DNA of 6,416 nt from CAZAMT01 sp964486145. GTDB lineage: Bacteria; Bacteroidota; Bacteroidia; Bacteroidales; JAAAOM01. How positions within the stretch are numbered: the first letter of the stretch is position 1; the number at the start of each line of letters is the position of its first letter. Below the pieces are notes generated by a model. The model was not told the DNA's origin. It searched no databases and saw only the letters and a list, made by a program, of their open reading frames with translations. The position numbers were made by a program, and so were the translations under genes. Location of the stretch: positions 1-6,416 of the forward strand of contig CAZAMT010000242.1 in the NCBI GenBank assembly GCA_964486145.1, given 5' to 3'. Below are positions 1 through 6,402 of this stretch, one piece after another.

Positions 1-71
1 TAATCGATCAATTTGGGTTTTAGTGATCACCCGACACATTCAGTTTTTGAATTCAAAAAACGAAAAACCAT

Positions 72-1217
72 ATGAATCGAAGAGATTTTTTAATTAAGAC
101 AGGAGCAACATCATCCGTAATCGGAATAACAGGAATCAACAGTTTTGCATTTGGTAAGTCAACACCAGTTCAATCAGTAATACCACGTTGGAAAGGCTTT
201 AACCTACTGGACTATTTCTCTGCTTACCCGCCAAAACAGCAAAAGGGTGTAAAAGACGAGTATTTTAAATGGATGCGGGATTGGGGCTTTGATTTTGTTA
301 GGTTACCAATGGCTTATCCACGTTACCTTGATATCAATTATTCGAGAAAAATAACACCGGAGGACGTGTACAAAATTGATGAAAAGGAAGTCGACAACGT
401 TGAGGAGATCGTTTACCGCGCCAATAAATACGGTCTGCACATGAGTTTAAACCTCCACCGTGCACCCGGTTACTGCGTAAATTCCGGGTTTCATGAACCA
501 TACAACCTGTGGATTGACGAAAAGGCTCAGGAAGCGTTTTATTTCCATTGGAGCATGTGGGCCAAACGTTTTAAAAATGTATCAAGAAAAAACATAAGTT
601 TCGATTTGGTGAACGAACCAAGCATGCGCGAAGATATGAATGATCAACATTCAAAAAGAAGTCCGGTACCCGGGGATATCTACCGTAAAGTAGCCAAAAA
701 CGCCATGGAAGCCATTCGTGAGCATAATCCAAATCACCTTGTCGTTGCTGATGGAAACAATGTTGGAAGTGATGTTATTCCTGAGATAGCCGATTTGGAA
801 ATTGCACAAAGTTGCCGGGGGTATTTTCCACATTATATTTCCCACTACCGGGCTCCCTGGGTATTTAAAAATCCGGATGATGCTCCTGAACCCAAATGGC
901 CCGGTAAAATGGGCGGTAAATATTACAGTCGCGAAGATCTTGAAAAGTTTTATGCATCCTGGATTGACCTGGCCAAACAGGGTGTGGGTGTGCATTGCGG
1001 TGAGTGTGGCTGCTGGAATGAAACTCCACATGAAATTTTTCTGGCATGGTTTAGTGACGTTCTTGATATTTTAACCAACGCTAACATTGGTTATGGCCTG
1101 TGGAATTTCATCGGCGATTTCGGGCTGCTCGATTCCGGACGTAAAGATATAGATTACAAAGACTGGCATGGACATAAGCTTGACAGCAAGCTACTGGCCC
1201 TTTTACAAAAACATTAA
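72..1217 (+). CDS. Tat-exported glycoside hydrolase family 5 (cellulase-type) enzyme
   Basis: 381 aa, a normal length for a single-domain GH5 enzyme. The N-terminus carries a twin-arginine signal: R3-R4-D-F-L, then a hydrophobic stretch to about residue 28. Folded export by Tat to the periplasm or beyond is therefore expected. GH5 landmarks appear in the right order: VRLP (76-79), N-L-H (127-129), the acid/base glutamate E182 in LVNEP, a His/Tyr cluster at 254-259, the candidate nucleophile E311 in G-E-C-G, and the active-site tryptophan W344 in GLWNF. The family hydrolyses beta-1,4-linked glucans, mannans or related beta-glycans. The exact substrate cannot be read here. The nucleophile loop holds three cysteines (C309, C312, C314), which is unusual. 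The start at 72 is chosen because the Tat motif begins there; the leader is A-rich with no Shine-Dalgarno. No SusC/D genes are in view, so membership of a polysaccharide utilisation locus is untested. Confidence 0.9.
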   Translation: MNRRDFLIKTGATSSVIGITGINSFAFGKSTPVQSVIPRWKGFNLLDYFSAYPPKQQKGVKDEYFKWMRDWGFDFVRLPMAYPRYLDINYSRKITPEDVYKIDEKEVDNVEEIVYRANKYGLHMSLNLHRAPGYCVNSGFHEPYNLWIDEKAQEAFYFHWSMWAKRFKNVSRKNISFDLVNEPSMREDMNDQHSKRSPVPGDIYRKVAKNAMEAIREHNPNHLVVADGNNVGSDVIPEIADLEIAQSCRGYFPHYISHYRAPWVFKNPDDAPEPKWPGKMGGKYYSREDLEKFYASWIDLAKQGVGVHCGECGCWNETPHEIFLAWFSDVLDILTNANIGYGLWNFIGDFGLLDSGRKDIDYKDWHGHKLDSKLLALLQKH

Positions 1218-1317
1218 TATTCAACATTTCTAAAAAAATTCAAGTTCTCTTATCCTGTCATTCACTCAAAGAAAACCTATGCATCTGGAAAAAACTTTAT
1301 ATATTCTGAAAACTATT

Positions 1318-2007
1318 TTAACCGGTTTTGTCCAGCGTAGCCAACTGCTGCAATTCATCTGATTCATAGACTTGTTTTGGATGAGAAAAACCTGCAATCC
1401 GAATCATGGCTTTAGCCACATTCGCTGCTTCAATACCCTGGTATTTTTTCCATTTACCTTTGAAAGCAAATGAAAATGATTTCATAAAGAATTTACCCAC
1501 TTCTTCGCCAAAGCGAAATTCATCTCTGTCCCCCATTAACATCGATGGTCTTACGAAAGTTGCTACCGGAAGCCCGGCTTTTTTCACCTTTTCTTCCATT
1601 TCACCCTTAGTTTTTAGGTAAAAATTACTGCTGTCTGCATTGGATCCAACTGATGAAACTACTATAATTTTGGAAATTCCTCGTTCTTTTCCAGCAAGTG
1701 CTATTTCAACAGGTAAATCCAAATCAACTTTTTTAAAATTATCCTTTGTGCCTGCCTTTCGTATTGTTGTTCCTATGCAACAATAAATAATATCACTCGA
1801 AAACAAATTAGAAGTAACATCTTTAAAATCAGAGAAATCGGTAATGATTTCAATAATTTTCTCATGTTCATAATGCAGTGGCCTTCTGGTAAATACCTTT
1901 ATTTTTGAATATGTAGATTCTTTGATCAACCCAAGGACAAGCTGTTTGCCAACCAGACCTGTTGCACCAAAAACAACTGCAGTATGATAATAAGGTATAC
2001 TTTCCAT
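1318..2007 (-). CDS. NAD(P)-binding Rossmann-fold oxidoreductase, HTATIP2/TIP30-like atypical SDR
   Basis: 229 aa, the usual size for small HTATIP2-like atypical short-chain dehydrogenases. The N-terminal beta strand leads into the dinucleotide-binding motif GATGLVG (14-20). After the second strand come R41-R42, basic residues that usually favour NADP(H) over NAD(H). Further family marks are CCIGTT (76-81), the strand ending VSSVGSN (117-123), the YxxxK pair Y130/K134 and RPSMLMGDR (153-161). The physiological substrate is unknown. Relatives are annotated only as NAD(P)H-binding proteins or nucleoside-diphosphate-sugar epimerases. The ATG at 2007 is the first start after an in-frame TAA 7 to 9 bases upstream, so the start is well fixed. 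An AGGAG lies about 20 bases upstream, too far to act as a normal ribosome site. The gene converges on the GH5 gene with a 100-base gap in which I see no convincing terminator. It is divergent from the pnt operon. Confidence 0.85.
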   Translation of the reverse strand: MESIPYYHTAVVFGATGLVGKQLVLGLIKESTYSKIKVFTRRPLHYEHEKIIEIITDFSDFKDVTSNLFSSDIIYCCIGTTIRKAGTKDNFKKVDLDLPVEIALAGKERGISKIIVVSSVGSNADSSNFYLKTKGEMEEKVKKAGLPVATFVRPSMLMGDRDEFRFGEEVGKFFMKSFSFAFKGKWKKYQGIEAANVAKAMIRIAGFSHPKQVYESDELQQLATLDKTG

Positions 2008-2170
2008 TATTTTTTATTGGATAACTCTCCTGTTTATCTATTGTTCAAATTATTAAACATTTGATCCAGAAAGGATATACAACCTTAATATTCACTGGAA
2101 TAAAATAAAGTTAATATATCTGAAAAAATTACTGATAGCTGTCGGGATTAATCTTGGTAGTGCTTGCTCC

Positions 2171-2204
2171 GCTGAAGCTATGCGAAAGCGCAGTGTGCCT
2201 CAGC
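2171..2204 (-). other. Imperfect hairpin in a GC-rich island
   Basis: GCTGAAGC (2171-2178) faces GCCTCAGC (2197-2204). Inside it TGCG (2181-2184) pairs with CGCA (2189-2192) around the loop AAAG. In a minus-strand transcript the outer stem is eight pairs with one G-U. In a plus-strand transcript the same position is an A-C mismatch. No T-run follows on either strand, so it is not a normal terminator. It lies inside the minus-strand open frame. Confidence 0.4.
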
Positions 2205-2283
2205 ATTAAATCGAACAACTTGTTCAACAACCGGCGGATAGCCTGCTCCGATTTATCGAGGTATGTTTCATTTATAATCAAAT

Positions 2284-2316
2284 TTTGGGGCAAACTAACA
2301 TAAAATTTTATCTTTG
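2284..2316 (+). promoter_or_regulatory. Predicted Bacteroidota-type promoter for the pnt operon
   Basis: TATCTTTG at 2309-2316 matches the Bacteroidota -7 element TAnnTTTG exactly. TTTG at 2284-2287 fits the -33 element, with 21 bases between the two, inside the spacing tolerated in this phylum. Transcription would begin around 2321-2325 and leave a leader of roughly 35 bases before the pntAA ATG. Placement directly before a three-gene operon supports the call; there is no experimental evidence. Confidence 0.6.
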
Positions 2317-2357
2317 TGCTTTCTTTGACATTATATATTAATTAAACCTGCAAACCT

Positions 2358-3482
2358 ATGGTTATTGGAGTATTAAAGGAACCGGAAGGTGAGAACAGGG
2401 TTGCCCTGCTCCCGGAAAGTGTTTCCGAATTAATTAAGTTAAAAGCCAACATCGTTGTTGAAACGGGCGCTGCTACAAGGGCCTTTTTTTCAGATAAAGA
2501 TTATGAACAAACAGGTGCTAAAACCGGATCACGGGATGAGATTTTTTCTACCGCCGATATGTTGATTCAAATTCATCCATTATCTGAAACAGAAATAGGC
2601 AAAATGAAAGAAAACCAGGTTCTGGTTTCTGTTATCAATCCACTGTCAAACAAAGATTACGTGAAAAAACTGCAAGACGGGAATGTTACTTGTTTCAGTA
2701 TGGATACAGTGCCTCGTATTACACGTGCCCAGGCTATGGATATACTGTCGTCGATGGCAACCATTGCGGGTTACAAAGCCGTATTGGACGCTGCCATGAA
2801 CCTGCCTCACTTTTTTCCTATGTTTATGTCTGCCGCGGGTACCATCAAACCTGCCAAATTATTGATTTTAGGTGCAGGTGTGGCGGGTTTACAGGCAATT
2901 GCAAGCGCGCGTAAACTCGGTGCTGTTGTAGAGGTTTTTGATGTGCGATCAGCAGTGAAAGAAGAAGTAAAAAGTCTTGGTGGTAAATTTATTGAAGTTG
3001 AAGGAGCCAGGGAAGACGAAGCAGCAGGTGGCTACGCTGTTGAGCAAACAGAAGAATTTAAAAAAAAGCAGGGAGAATTGATCCACGATCATGCGGCCAA
3101 ATCAAATGTAATTATTTGCACAGCACAAATCCCTGGTAAAACGGCACCAGTGCTAATCAAAAAAGAAACAGTGGAACAAATGATACCTGGTTCTGTAATC
3201 GTTGATTTAGCTGCTTCTACCGGTGGTAACTGTGAATTAACAGAAAACAATAAGGTAATTGAAAAACACCAGGTAAAAATTATTGGTAAATCAAATTATC
3301 CTTCGGATATGCCATCTGATGCAAGTAAAATGTTTGGCAAAAACCTGGTTAATTTCCTCAAACTTCTCATTGATGAAGATGGAAACCTTTCCCTTAATTT
3401 TGAGGATGAAATCATCCATGGAACCTGTATCACTCATAAAAACGAGATTATTAACGAAAGAGTAAAACAATCAATTCAATAA
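2358..3482 (+). CDS. pntAA: NAD(P) transhydrogenase subunit alpha part 1 (soluble NAD(H)-binding domain I)
   Basis: 374 aa, the normal length for the separate domain I subunit of the three-gene transhydrogenase. It binds NAD(H) on the cytoplasmic face and passes hydride to NADP+ held by PntB. The opening IGVLKEPEGENRVALLPE is the family start. R120, Q125 and D128 in RITRAQAMD match the conserved RQD loop that positions NAD(H) in the Rhodospirillum rubrum enzyme. The Rossmann glycine motif GAGVAG is at 172-177. D195 in FDVR sits at the end of the second strand, as expected for adenosine ribose binding and NAD preference. GGYAVEQ (224-230) is the mobile loop with its tyrosine Y226. A DLAASTGGNCE segment (283-293) and the C-terminal helix are also present. 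No membrane segment is present, consistent with the split form. The ATG at 2358 fits the family N-terminus; no Shine-Dalgarno is visible. The next gene starts 10 bases after its stop. Confidence 0.95.
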   Translation: MVIGVLKEPEGENRVALLPESVSELIKLKANIVVETGAATRAFFSDKDYEQTGAKTGSRDEIFSTADMLIQIHPLSETEIGKMKENQVLVSVINPLSNKDYVKKLQDGNVTCFSMDTVPRITRAQAMDILSSMATIAGYKAVLDAAMNLPHFFPMFMSAAGTIKPAKLLILGAGVAGLQAIASARKLGAVVEVFDVRSAVKEEVKSLGGKFIEVEGAREDEAAGGYAVEQTEEFKKKQGELIHDHAAKSNVIICTAQIPGKTAPVLIKKETVEQMIPGSVIVDLAASTGGNCELTENNKVIEKHQVKIIGKSNYPSDMPSDASKMFGKNLVNFLKLLIDEDGNLSLNFEDEIIHGTCITHKNEIINERVKQSIQ

Positions 3483-3492
3483 ATTTATACTC

Positions 3493-3807
3493 ATGGAAAA
3501 TATCCTGGTTTATTTTTACACTTACAAGGAAATTATATTTATCATAGCCCTTAGTGTTTTTCTGGGGTTTGAAGTAATTGCCAACGTTCCTTCGGTTTTA
3601 CACACACCTTTAATGTCGGGGGCAAATGCCATTAGCGGGGTTATTATTATTGGTGGTATCATTCTGGTTGGGCATGCAGATGTCACAACGTTATCACTGA
3701 ACCTTATATTGGGCATATTTGCTGTTTTGTTTGGCACCCTGAATGTTGTAGGTGGATTTGTCGTCACCGACCGAATGTTGGAAATGTTTAAGAAAAAGAA
3801 AAAATAA
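3493..3807 (+). CDS. pntAB: NAD(P) transhydrogenase subunit alpha part 2 (membrane piece)
   Basis: 104 aa, typical for PntAB. It supplies three membrane helices of domain II, at roughly residues 13-31, 44-60 and 67-91, which pack with PntB around the proton channel. The LHTPLMSGANAISG segment (36-49) and the ending GGFVVTDRMLEMF (87-99) correspond closely to the matching parts of Escherichia coli PntA (LHTPLMSVTNAISG and a TQRMLKMF ending). The C-terminus is a lysine run (KMFKKKKK type), which should face the cytoplasm. The gene lies 10 bases after pntAA and 7 bases before pntB, so the three are surely co-transcribed and translation is probably coupled. Confidence 0.95.
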   Translation: MENILVYFYTYKEIIFIIALSVFLGFEVIANVPSVLHTPLMSGANAISGVIIIGGIILVGHADVTTLSLNLILGIFAVLFGTLNVVGGFVVTDRMLEMFKKKKK

Positions 3808-3814
3808 GTACCCC

Positions 3815-5251
3815 ATGAAAAAAATTATTATAGAAACACCAGATCTCATTGTTAGTACGGGCGATATAATTTTAGAATTCAGTTACCTGTTGGCAGCCAT
3901 TATGTTTGTTATCGGCCTGAAACTGTTAAGTCATCCCGAATCAGCGCGAAAAGGAAATTTGTGGGCAGGTTCAGGTATGGTACTGGCCATGATTACAACG
4001 TTGCTTTTGCATCGCGATGGCGTTACAGGATTAAGAATACCTGCAGCAAATGCCATTTTTATTTTGGTTGTTATACTGATTGGATCCATCATTGGTGCTA
4101 TCGTTGCAAGAAAGGTAAAAATGACTGCCATGCCGCAACTGGTTTCCATATTTAATGCATCCGGAGGTGCAGCATCTGCTCTTGTAGCTCTGATGGAATT
4201 TTCAAACCCTGCCAACACCTCTCCTCTGGTTACGTTGCTCGGCCTTGTTATCGGAAGTGTGGCCTTTAGTGGAAGCATGATTGCTTATGGAAAACTTGAC
4301 GGAAAAGTTGGTGATATTTTTGCAGGATTTATGAAATATCTCAACCTCTTACTGCTTGCCGGCGTTGTATTTTTAACAGCTTACATTCTCATTGCACCAC
4401 TTCCTTTTGAGACAAAAGTTACTCTAACCTGGATTCTTTTTGCTCTCTCGCTGGTTTATGGGATAATGTTTGTAATGCCCATTGGTGGAGCCGATATGCC
4501 GGTTGTTATATCCCTGTTGAACTCATTTACCGGAATTGCTGCTGCAATGGCTGGTTTCATATACGCGAATCAGGCAATGATACTGGGTGGAATCTTTGTT
4601 GGATCTGCCGGTACCATTCTTACCGTGCTCATGTGTCGTGCCATGAACCGCTCCCTTATCAATGTCATTATCGGTTCGTTTGGCGGTGGCGGGGTAGCCG
4701 GAGCTGATAAAACCGTTGGCACCATCAAAGAAATAACCCTGAGTGATGCTGCCGTTTTATTGAGCTACACGCAGCGCGTTGTGATCATACCCGGTTATGG
4801 TCTTGCTGTGGCGCAGGCTCAGCATGTTTGCAATGAAATGGTGAAACTTCTCGAAGAAAAAGGTGTGGAAGTAAAATTTGCTATTCATCCGGTAGCCGGA
4901 CGTATGCCCGGCCATATGAATGTATTGCTTGCTGAGGCAGACGTACCCTATGACAAATTAGTTGAGATGGATAACATTAACCCGGAAATGCCAAATACAG
5001 ATGTTGCAGTGGTGATCGGAGCAAACGATGTGGTGAATCCGGCAGCGCTTGACGACCCATCCAGTCCGATTTACGGAATGCCCATCATCAAAGCCCATGA
5101 ATCAAAAAACATCATTGTCATGAAACGTGGCATGGGAAAAGGTTATGCAGCCATCGAAAACTACCTGTTTTATGATGATAAAACCCGGATGTTGTTTGGT
5201 AATGCCAAGGATTCACTGCAAAACCTCGTCAGTGAAATCAAAAATATGTAA
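3815..5251 (+). CDS. pntB: NAD(P) transhydrogenase subunit beta (membrane plus NADP(H)-binding domain III)
   Basis: 478 aa from the ATG at 3815. A longer in-frame start at 3752 exists, but its 21 extra codons overlap pntAB and look like an out-of-frame reading of it, so I prefer 3815. Residues 20 to about 285 hold about nine hydrophobic segments of domain II. MTAMPQLVSIFN (103-114) puts N114 where E. coli has the proton-pathway His91. GGADMPVVISLLN (224-236) carries D227 and N236, equivalent to E. coli D213 and N222. Domain III follows from about residue 300: the NADP(H) glycine motif GYGLAVAQ (327-334), HPVAGRMPGHMN (358-369), GANDVVNPAA (402-411), and K437-R438 before GMGKGY, which bind the 2'-phosphate. 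The enzyme couples proton re-entry to reduction of NADP+ by NADH. It is the last gene of the operon and is followed by a terminator. Confidence 0.95.
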   Translation: MKKIIIETPDLIVSTGDIILEFSYLLAAIMFVIGLKLLSHPESARKGNLWAGSGMVLAMITTLLLHRDGVTGLRIPAANAIFILVVILIGSIIGAIVARKVKMTAMPQLVSIFNASGGAASALVALMEFSNPANTSPLVTLLGLVIGSVAFSGSMIAYGKLDGKVGDIFAGFMKYLNLLLLAGVVFLTAYILIAPLPFETKVTLTWILFALSLVYGIMFVMPIGGADMPVVISLLNSFTGIAAAMAGFIYANQAMILGGIFVGSAGTILTVLMCRAMNRSLINVIIGSFGGGGVAGADKTVGTIKEITLSDAAVLLSYTQRVVIIPGYGLAVAQAQHVCNEMVKLLEEKGVEVKFAIHPVAGRMPGHMNVLLAEADVPYDKLVEMDNINPEMPNTDVAVVIGANDVVNPAALDDPSSPIYGMPIIKAHESKNIIVMKRGMGKGYAAIENYLFYDDKTRMLFGNAKDSLQNLVSEIKNM

Positions 5252-5283
5252 AAAATAAAAGCCCCGCTTGTCGGGGTTTTTTT
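5252..5283 (+). terminator. Intrinsic terminator of the pnt operon
   Basis: Directly after the pntB stop, CCCCG (5262-5266) pairs with CGGGG (5272-5276) around the loop CTTGT. A run of seven T follows (5277-5283), and an A-rich stretch precedes it. This is a textbook rho-independent terminator for plus-strand transcripts. The A-rich left flank might give weak activity on the other strand. Confidence 0.92.
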
Positions 5284-5324
5284 ACTTTTCCTACTTTAAT
5301 CCCACATTTTTAGAAATTTATCCA

Positions 5325-5356
5325 GTTGTTAGATTATTTAGACATAATCTAATAAC
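5325..5356. repeat. Long inverted repeat / stem-loop
   Basis: GTTGTTAGATTAT (5325-5337) is the reverse complement of ATAATCTAATAAC (5344-5356) except for one position that gives a G-U pair in a plus-strand RNA. The loop is TTAGAC. The inner nine pairs are perfect. No T-run follows, so a terminator role is unlikely. It may be a protein-binding site or an RNA structure. It begins 42 bases after the end of the pnt terminator. Confidence 0.6.
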
Positions 5357-5368
5357 CTCTTGTAACCC

Positions 5369-5431
5369 CTCACTTTTATTAACGTTAAAAATGGTGAGCT
5401 AAATCACCAATGTGAAAAATTATAAAGTGAG
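5369..5431. repeat. Nested inverted repeats
   Basis: An outer pair CTCACTTT (5369-5376) / AAAGTGAG (5424-5431) encloses the palindrome TTAACGTTAA (5379-5388) and the hairpin TGGTGA (5392-5397) / TCACCA (5404-5409) with loop GCTAAA. The matches are perfect, but the arms are short and the DNA is AT-rich. A folded leader or a set of operator half-sites is possible; chance cannot be ruled out. Confidence 0.35.
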
Positions 5432-5554
5432 AGAACCGATTGTGATAAATAAAAAGAATGAACAAAGAACTTCCAGTGATAAAGGTAACAAGCAGTATCA
5501 TTTGAACGTATTGTTTTTTTCTCACAATCAATCCAATTGTAAAAATTTCTAAAT

Positions 5555-6388
5555 ATGAAAAATATAAGTTTCGTTATTTCGATGTTGTTTCTAACAATGA
5601 TGTATCACCAGTCAATGGCTCAAAATGTGCCAACTGATTTCCAGGAACACGGGAAAAACTCTTCGGGTGCAACTGTGCCATCTGAGAATATCGATTCGGT
5701 TGTTGTTGGTAGCACCATGAATTATTTTGTTATGCCGGATTTGGATGTTAATCAGGACGGCGATGGCCCATATGACTATAATACAAACAAAGATGCACTT
5801 TCGTCAACGTTCGACTGGTTTACAAATCCATCACTAACCATAACGGAAATTGAACCAAACTACGTGAGTGTTGATTTTCCAACATCAACGGGTGATTACA
5901 CCGTTAATGTTTCTGAGCTGAGTGCCGGTGGATGTGGCAGTGATACAACCACCATTGACGTTCGCGTTATAAATGTTCCGGAAGTTGGCTACGCACTCGC
6001 GGGTGGAAGTGAGGATTTCTGTGAAACAGGCGTGGATGGCAGCCTTTCAGTTTCACCATCAGCGATGAACGTAACCATTAACTCAGACGTGATTGGTAAC
6101 CAGCAAATTATTATTAGTTACCAGATTTCTTCCACCAATGGCTCCTATAATGGTGGAAACCCGGTCGATGGAACAGTTTCTGTTGCTGATGGGGCAGTTA
6201 GTTTTGCCATCTCCGAAAATCTGACCCATTATGGTACGTATACCATAACATTAACAGATATTACCGACCGGATATCAAGAAAACCGGCAACAGATGTTAG
6301 TGGATCACTGCTGGCAAATGCAACTTTCACAGTGAATGTAACACGCACACCGAGCACTGGAACCATTTATCACTTACCAAACAATTAA
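5555..6388 (+). CDS. Secreted beta-rich protein of unknown function, PKD/Ig-like
   Basis: 277 aa. A Sec signal peptide is clear: K2, a hydrophobic core to about residue 17, and a likely cut after S-M-A (A22) before Q23, typical of exported Bacteroidota proteins. The mature part is rich in S, T, N, G, D and V, with alternating beta-strand patterns. Residues about 50-140 read like a PKD/Ig-like domain (FDWFTNPS, then a GDYTVNVSELSAGGC type ending). Residues about 145-263 look like a second beta domain, ending ATFTVNVT. D64-V-N-Q-D-G-D-G-P-Y-D74 resembles the calcium-binding loops of dockerin or thrombospondin type 3 repeats. Only two cysteines (C127, C156) occur in the mature part. No gliding/T9SS C-terminal sorting domain is evident. 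I do not recognise a named family. The next gene begins 14 bases downstream, so this is probably the first gene of a surface-protein operon. The ATG at 5555 is fixed by the signal peptide; upstream is AT-rich without Shine-Dalgarno. Confidence 0.75.
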   Translation: MKNISFVISMLFLTMMYHQSMAQNVPTDFQEHGKNSSGATVPSENIDSVVVGSTMNYFVMPDLDVNQDGDGPYDYNTNKDALSSTFDWFTNPSLTITEIEPNYVSVDFPTSTGDYTVNVSELSAGGCGSDTTTIDVRVINVPEVGYALAGGSEDFCETGVDGSLSVSPSAMNVTINSDVIGNQQIIISYQISSTNGSYNGGNPVDGTVSVADGAVSFAISENLTHYGTYTITLTDITDRISRKPATDVSGSLLANATFTVNVTRTPSTGTIYHLPNN

Positions 6389-6402
6389 TAGAAATAGTAA
6401 AC

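Larger units (their letters stand above)
2129..2341 (-). pseudogene. Unannotated open frame, possible 3' remnant of a gene or short orphan ORF
   Basis: On the minus strand a stop-free frame of 70 codons runs from 2341 down to a TAA at 2129-2131. It has no ATG near its beginning; TTG at 2293 or 2281 are the only early start candidates. The part from about 2275 down reads like protein: INETYLDKSEQ, then a helix-like stretch with AIRRLLNKLFDLMLRH, then a polar tail ending NPDSYQ. Third codon positions there are GC-rich, unlike the AT-rich flanks. The first 20 or so codons overlap the predicted pnt promoter and are probably not coding. It could be the tail of a decayed gene cut off by the pnt operon, a small gene with a non-ATG start, or chance. 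I do not recognise a family. It lies 121 bases upstream of the oxidoreductase gene, in the same orientation. Confidence 0.28.
2008..2357. other. 350-base divergent intergenic region between the oxidoreductase gene and pntAA
   Basis: No confident gene lies here. Three parts can be told apart. Bases 2008-2136 are AT-rich, with one weak inverted repeat (TCAAAT at 2045-2050 and ATTTGA at 2059-2064). Bases about 2137-2262 are distinctly GC-richer and hold the minus-strand open frame, a hairpin (2171-2204) and a 13-base palindrome (2213-2225). Bases 2263-2357 are again AT-rich and contain the predicted pnt promoter. The compositional island in the middle is the part that needs explaining. Confidence 0.7.
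5284..5554. other. AT-rich intergenic region with several inverted repeats before the secreted-protein gene
   Basis: No convincing gene. It holds a long stem-loop (5325-5356), a 10-base palindrome TTAACGTTAA (5379-5388), a small hairpin (5392-5409) enclosed by CTCACTTT (5369-5376) and AAAGTGAG (5424-5431), and a distant pair GATTGTGA (5438-5445) / TCACAATC (5522-5529). A perfect TAnnTTTG promoter is absent. TATCATTTG at 5496-5504 has one base too many between TA and TTTG and is only a weak candidate. The promoter of the next gene should lie somewhere in here, because a strong terminator closes the previous operon. Confidence 0.7.

Noticed and set aside
1..97. Possible 3' end of an upstream gene: one plus frame reads I-D-Q-F-G-F then TAG at 21-23, and another is open to 97.
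   Set aside because: Only a handful of codons are visible, and no frame carries enough sequence to recognise a protein. An upstream neighbour probably exists but cannot be placed.
651..1074. Several open frames on both strands inside the GH5 gene.
   Set aside because: They are shadows of a gene whose catalytic motifs are intact along its whole length.
1218..1317. Gap between the convergent GH5 and oxidoreductase genes, examined for a bidirectional terminator.
   Set aside because: Only A/T-rich stretches are seen; no stem long enough to call.
2344..2357. AAACCT repeated twice with GC between, just before the pntAA start.
   Set aside because: Too short to mean anything by itself.
3752..3814. 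Upstream in-frame ATG that would lengthen PntB by 21 residues.
   Set aside because: The extra part overlaps pntAB in another frame and has no PntB-like character. The ATG at 3815, 7 bases after the pntAB stop, gives a normal PntB N-terminus.
5385..5501. A 38-codon minus-strand frame with ATG, very hydrophobic (rich in F, I and L).
   Set aside because: AT-rich DNA readily gives F/I/L-rich chance frames. It overlaps the inverted repeats and has no recognisable family or ribosome site.
5458..5505. A 15-codon plus-strand frame (MNKELPVIKV type) that could be a leader peptide for the secreted-protein gene.
   Set aside because: Very short, with no attenuator hairpin and T-run following it and no run of a regulatory codon.
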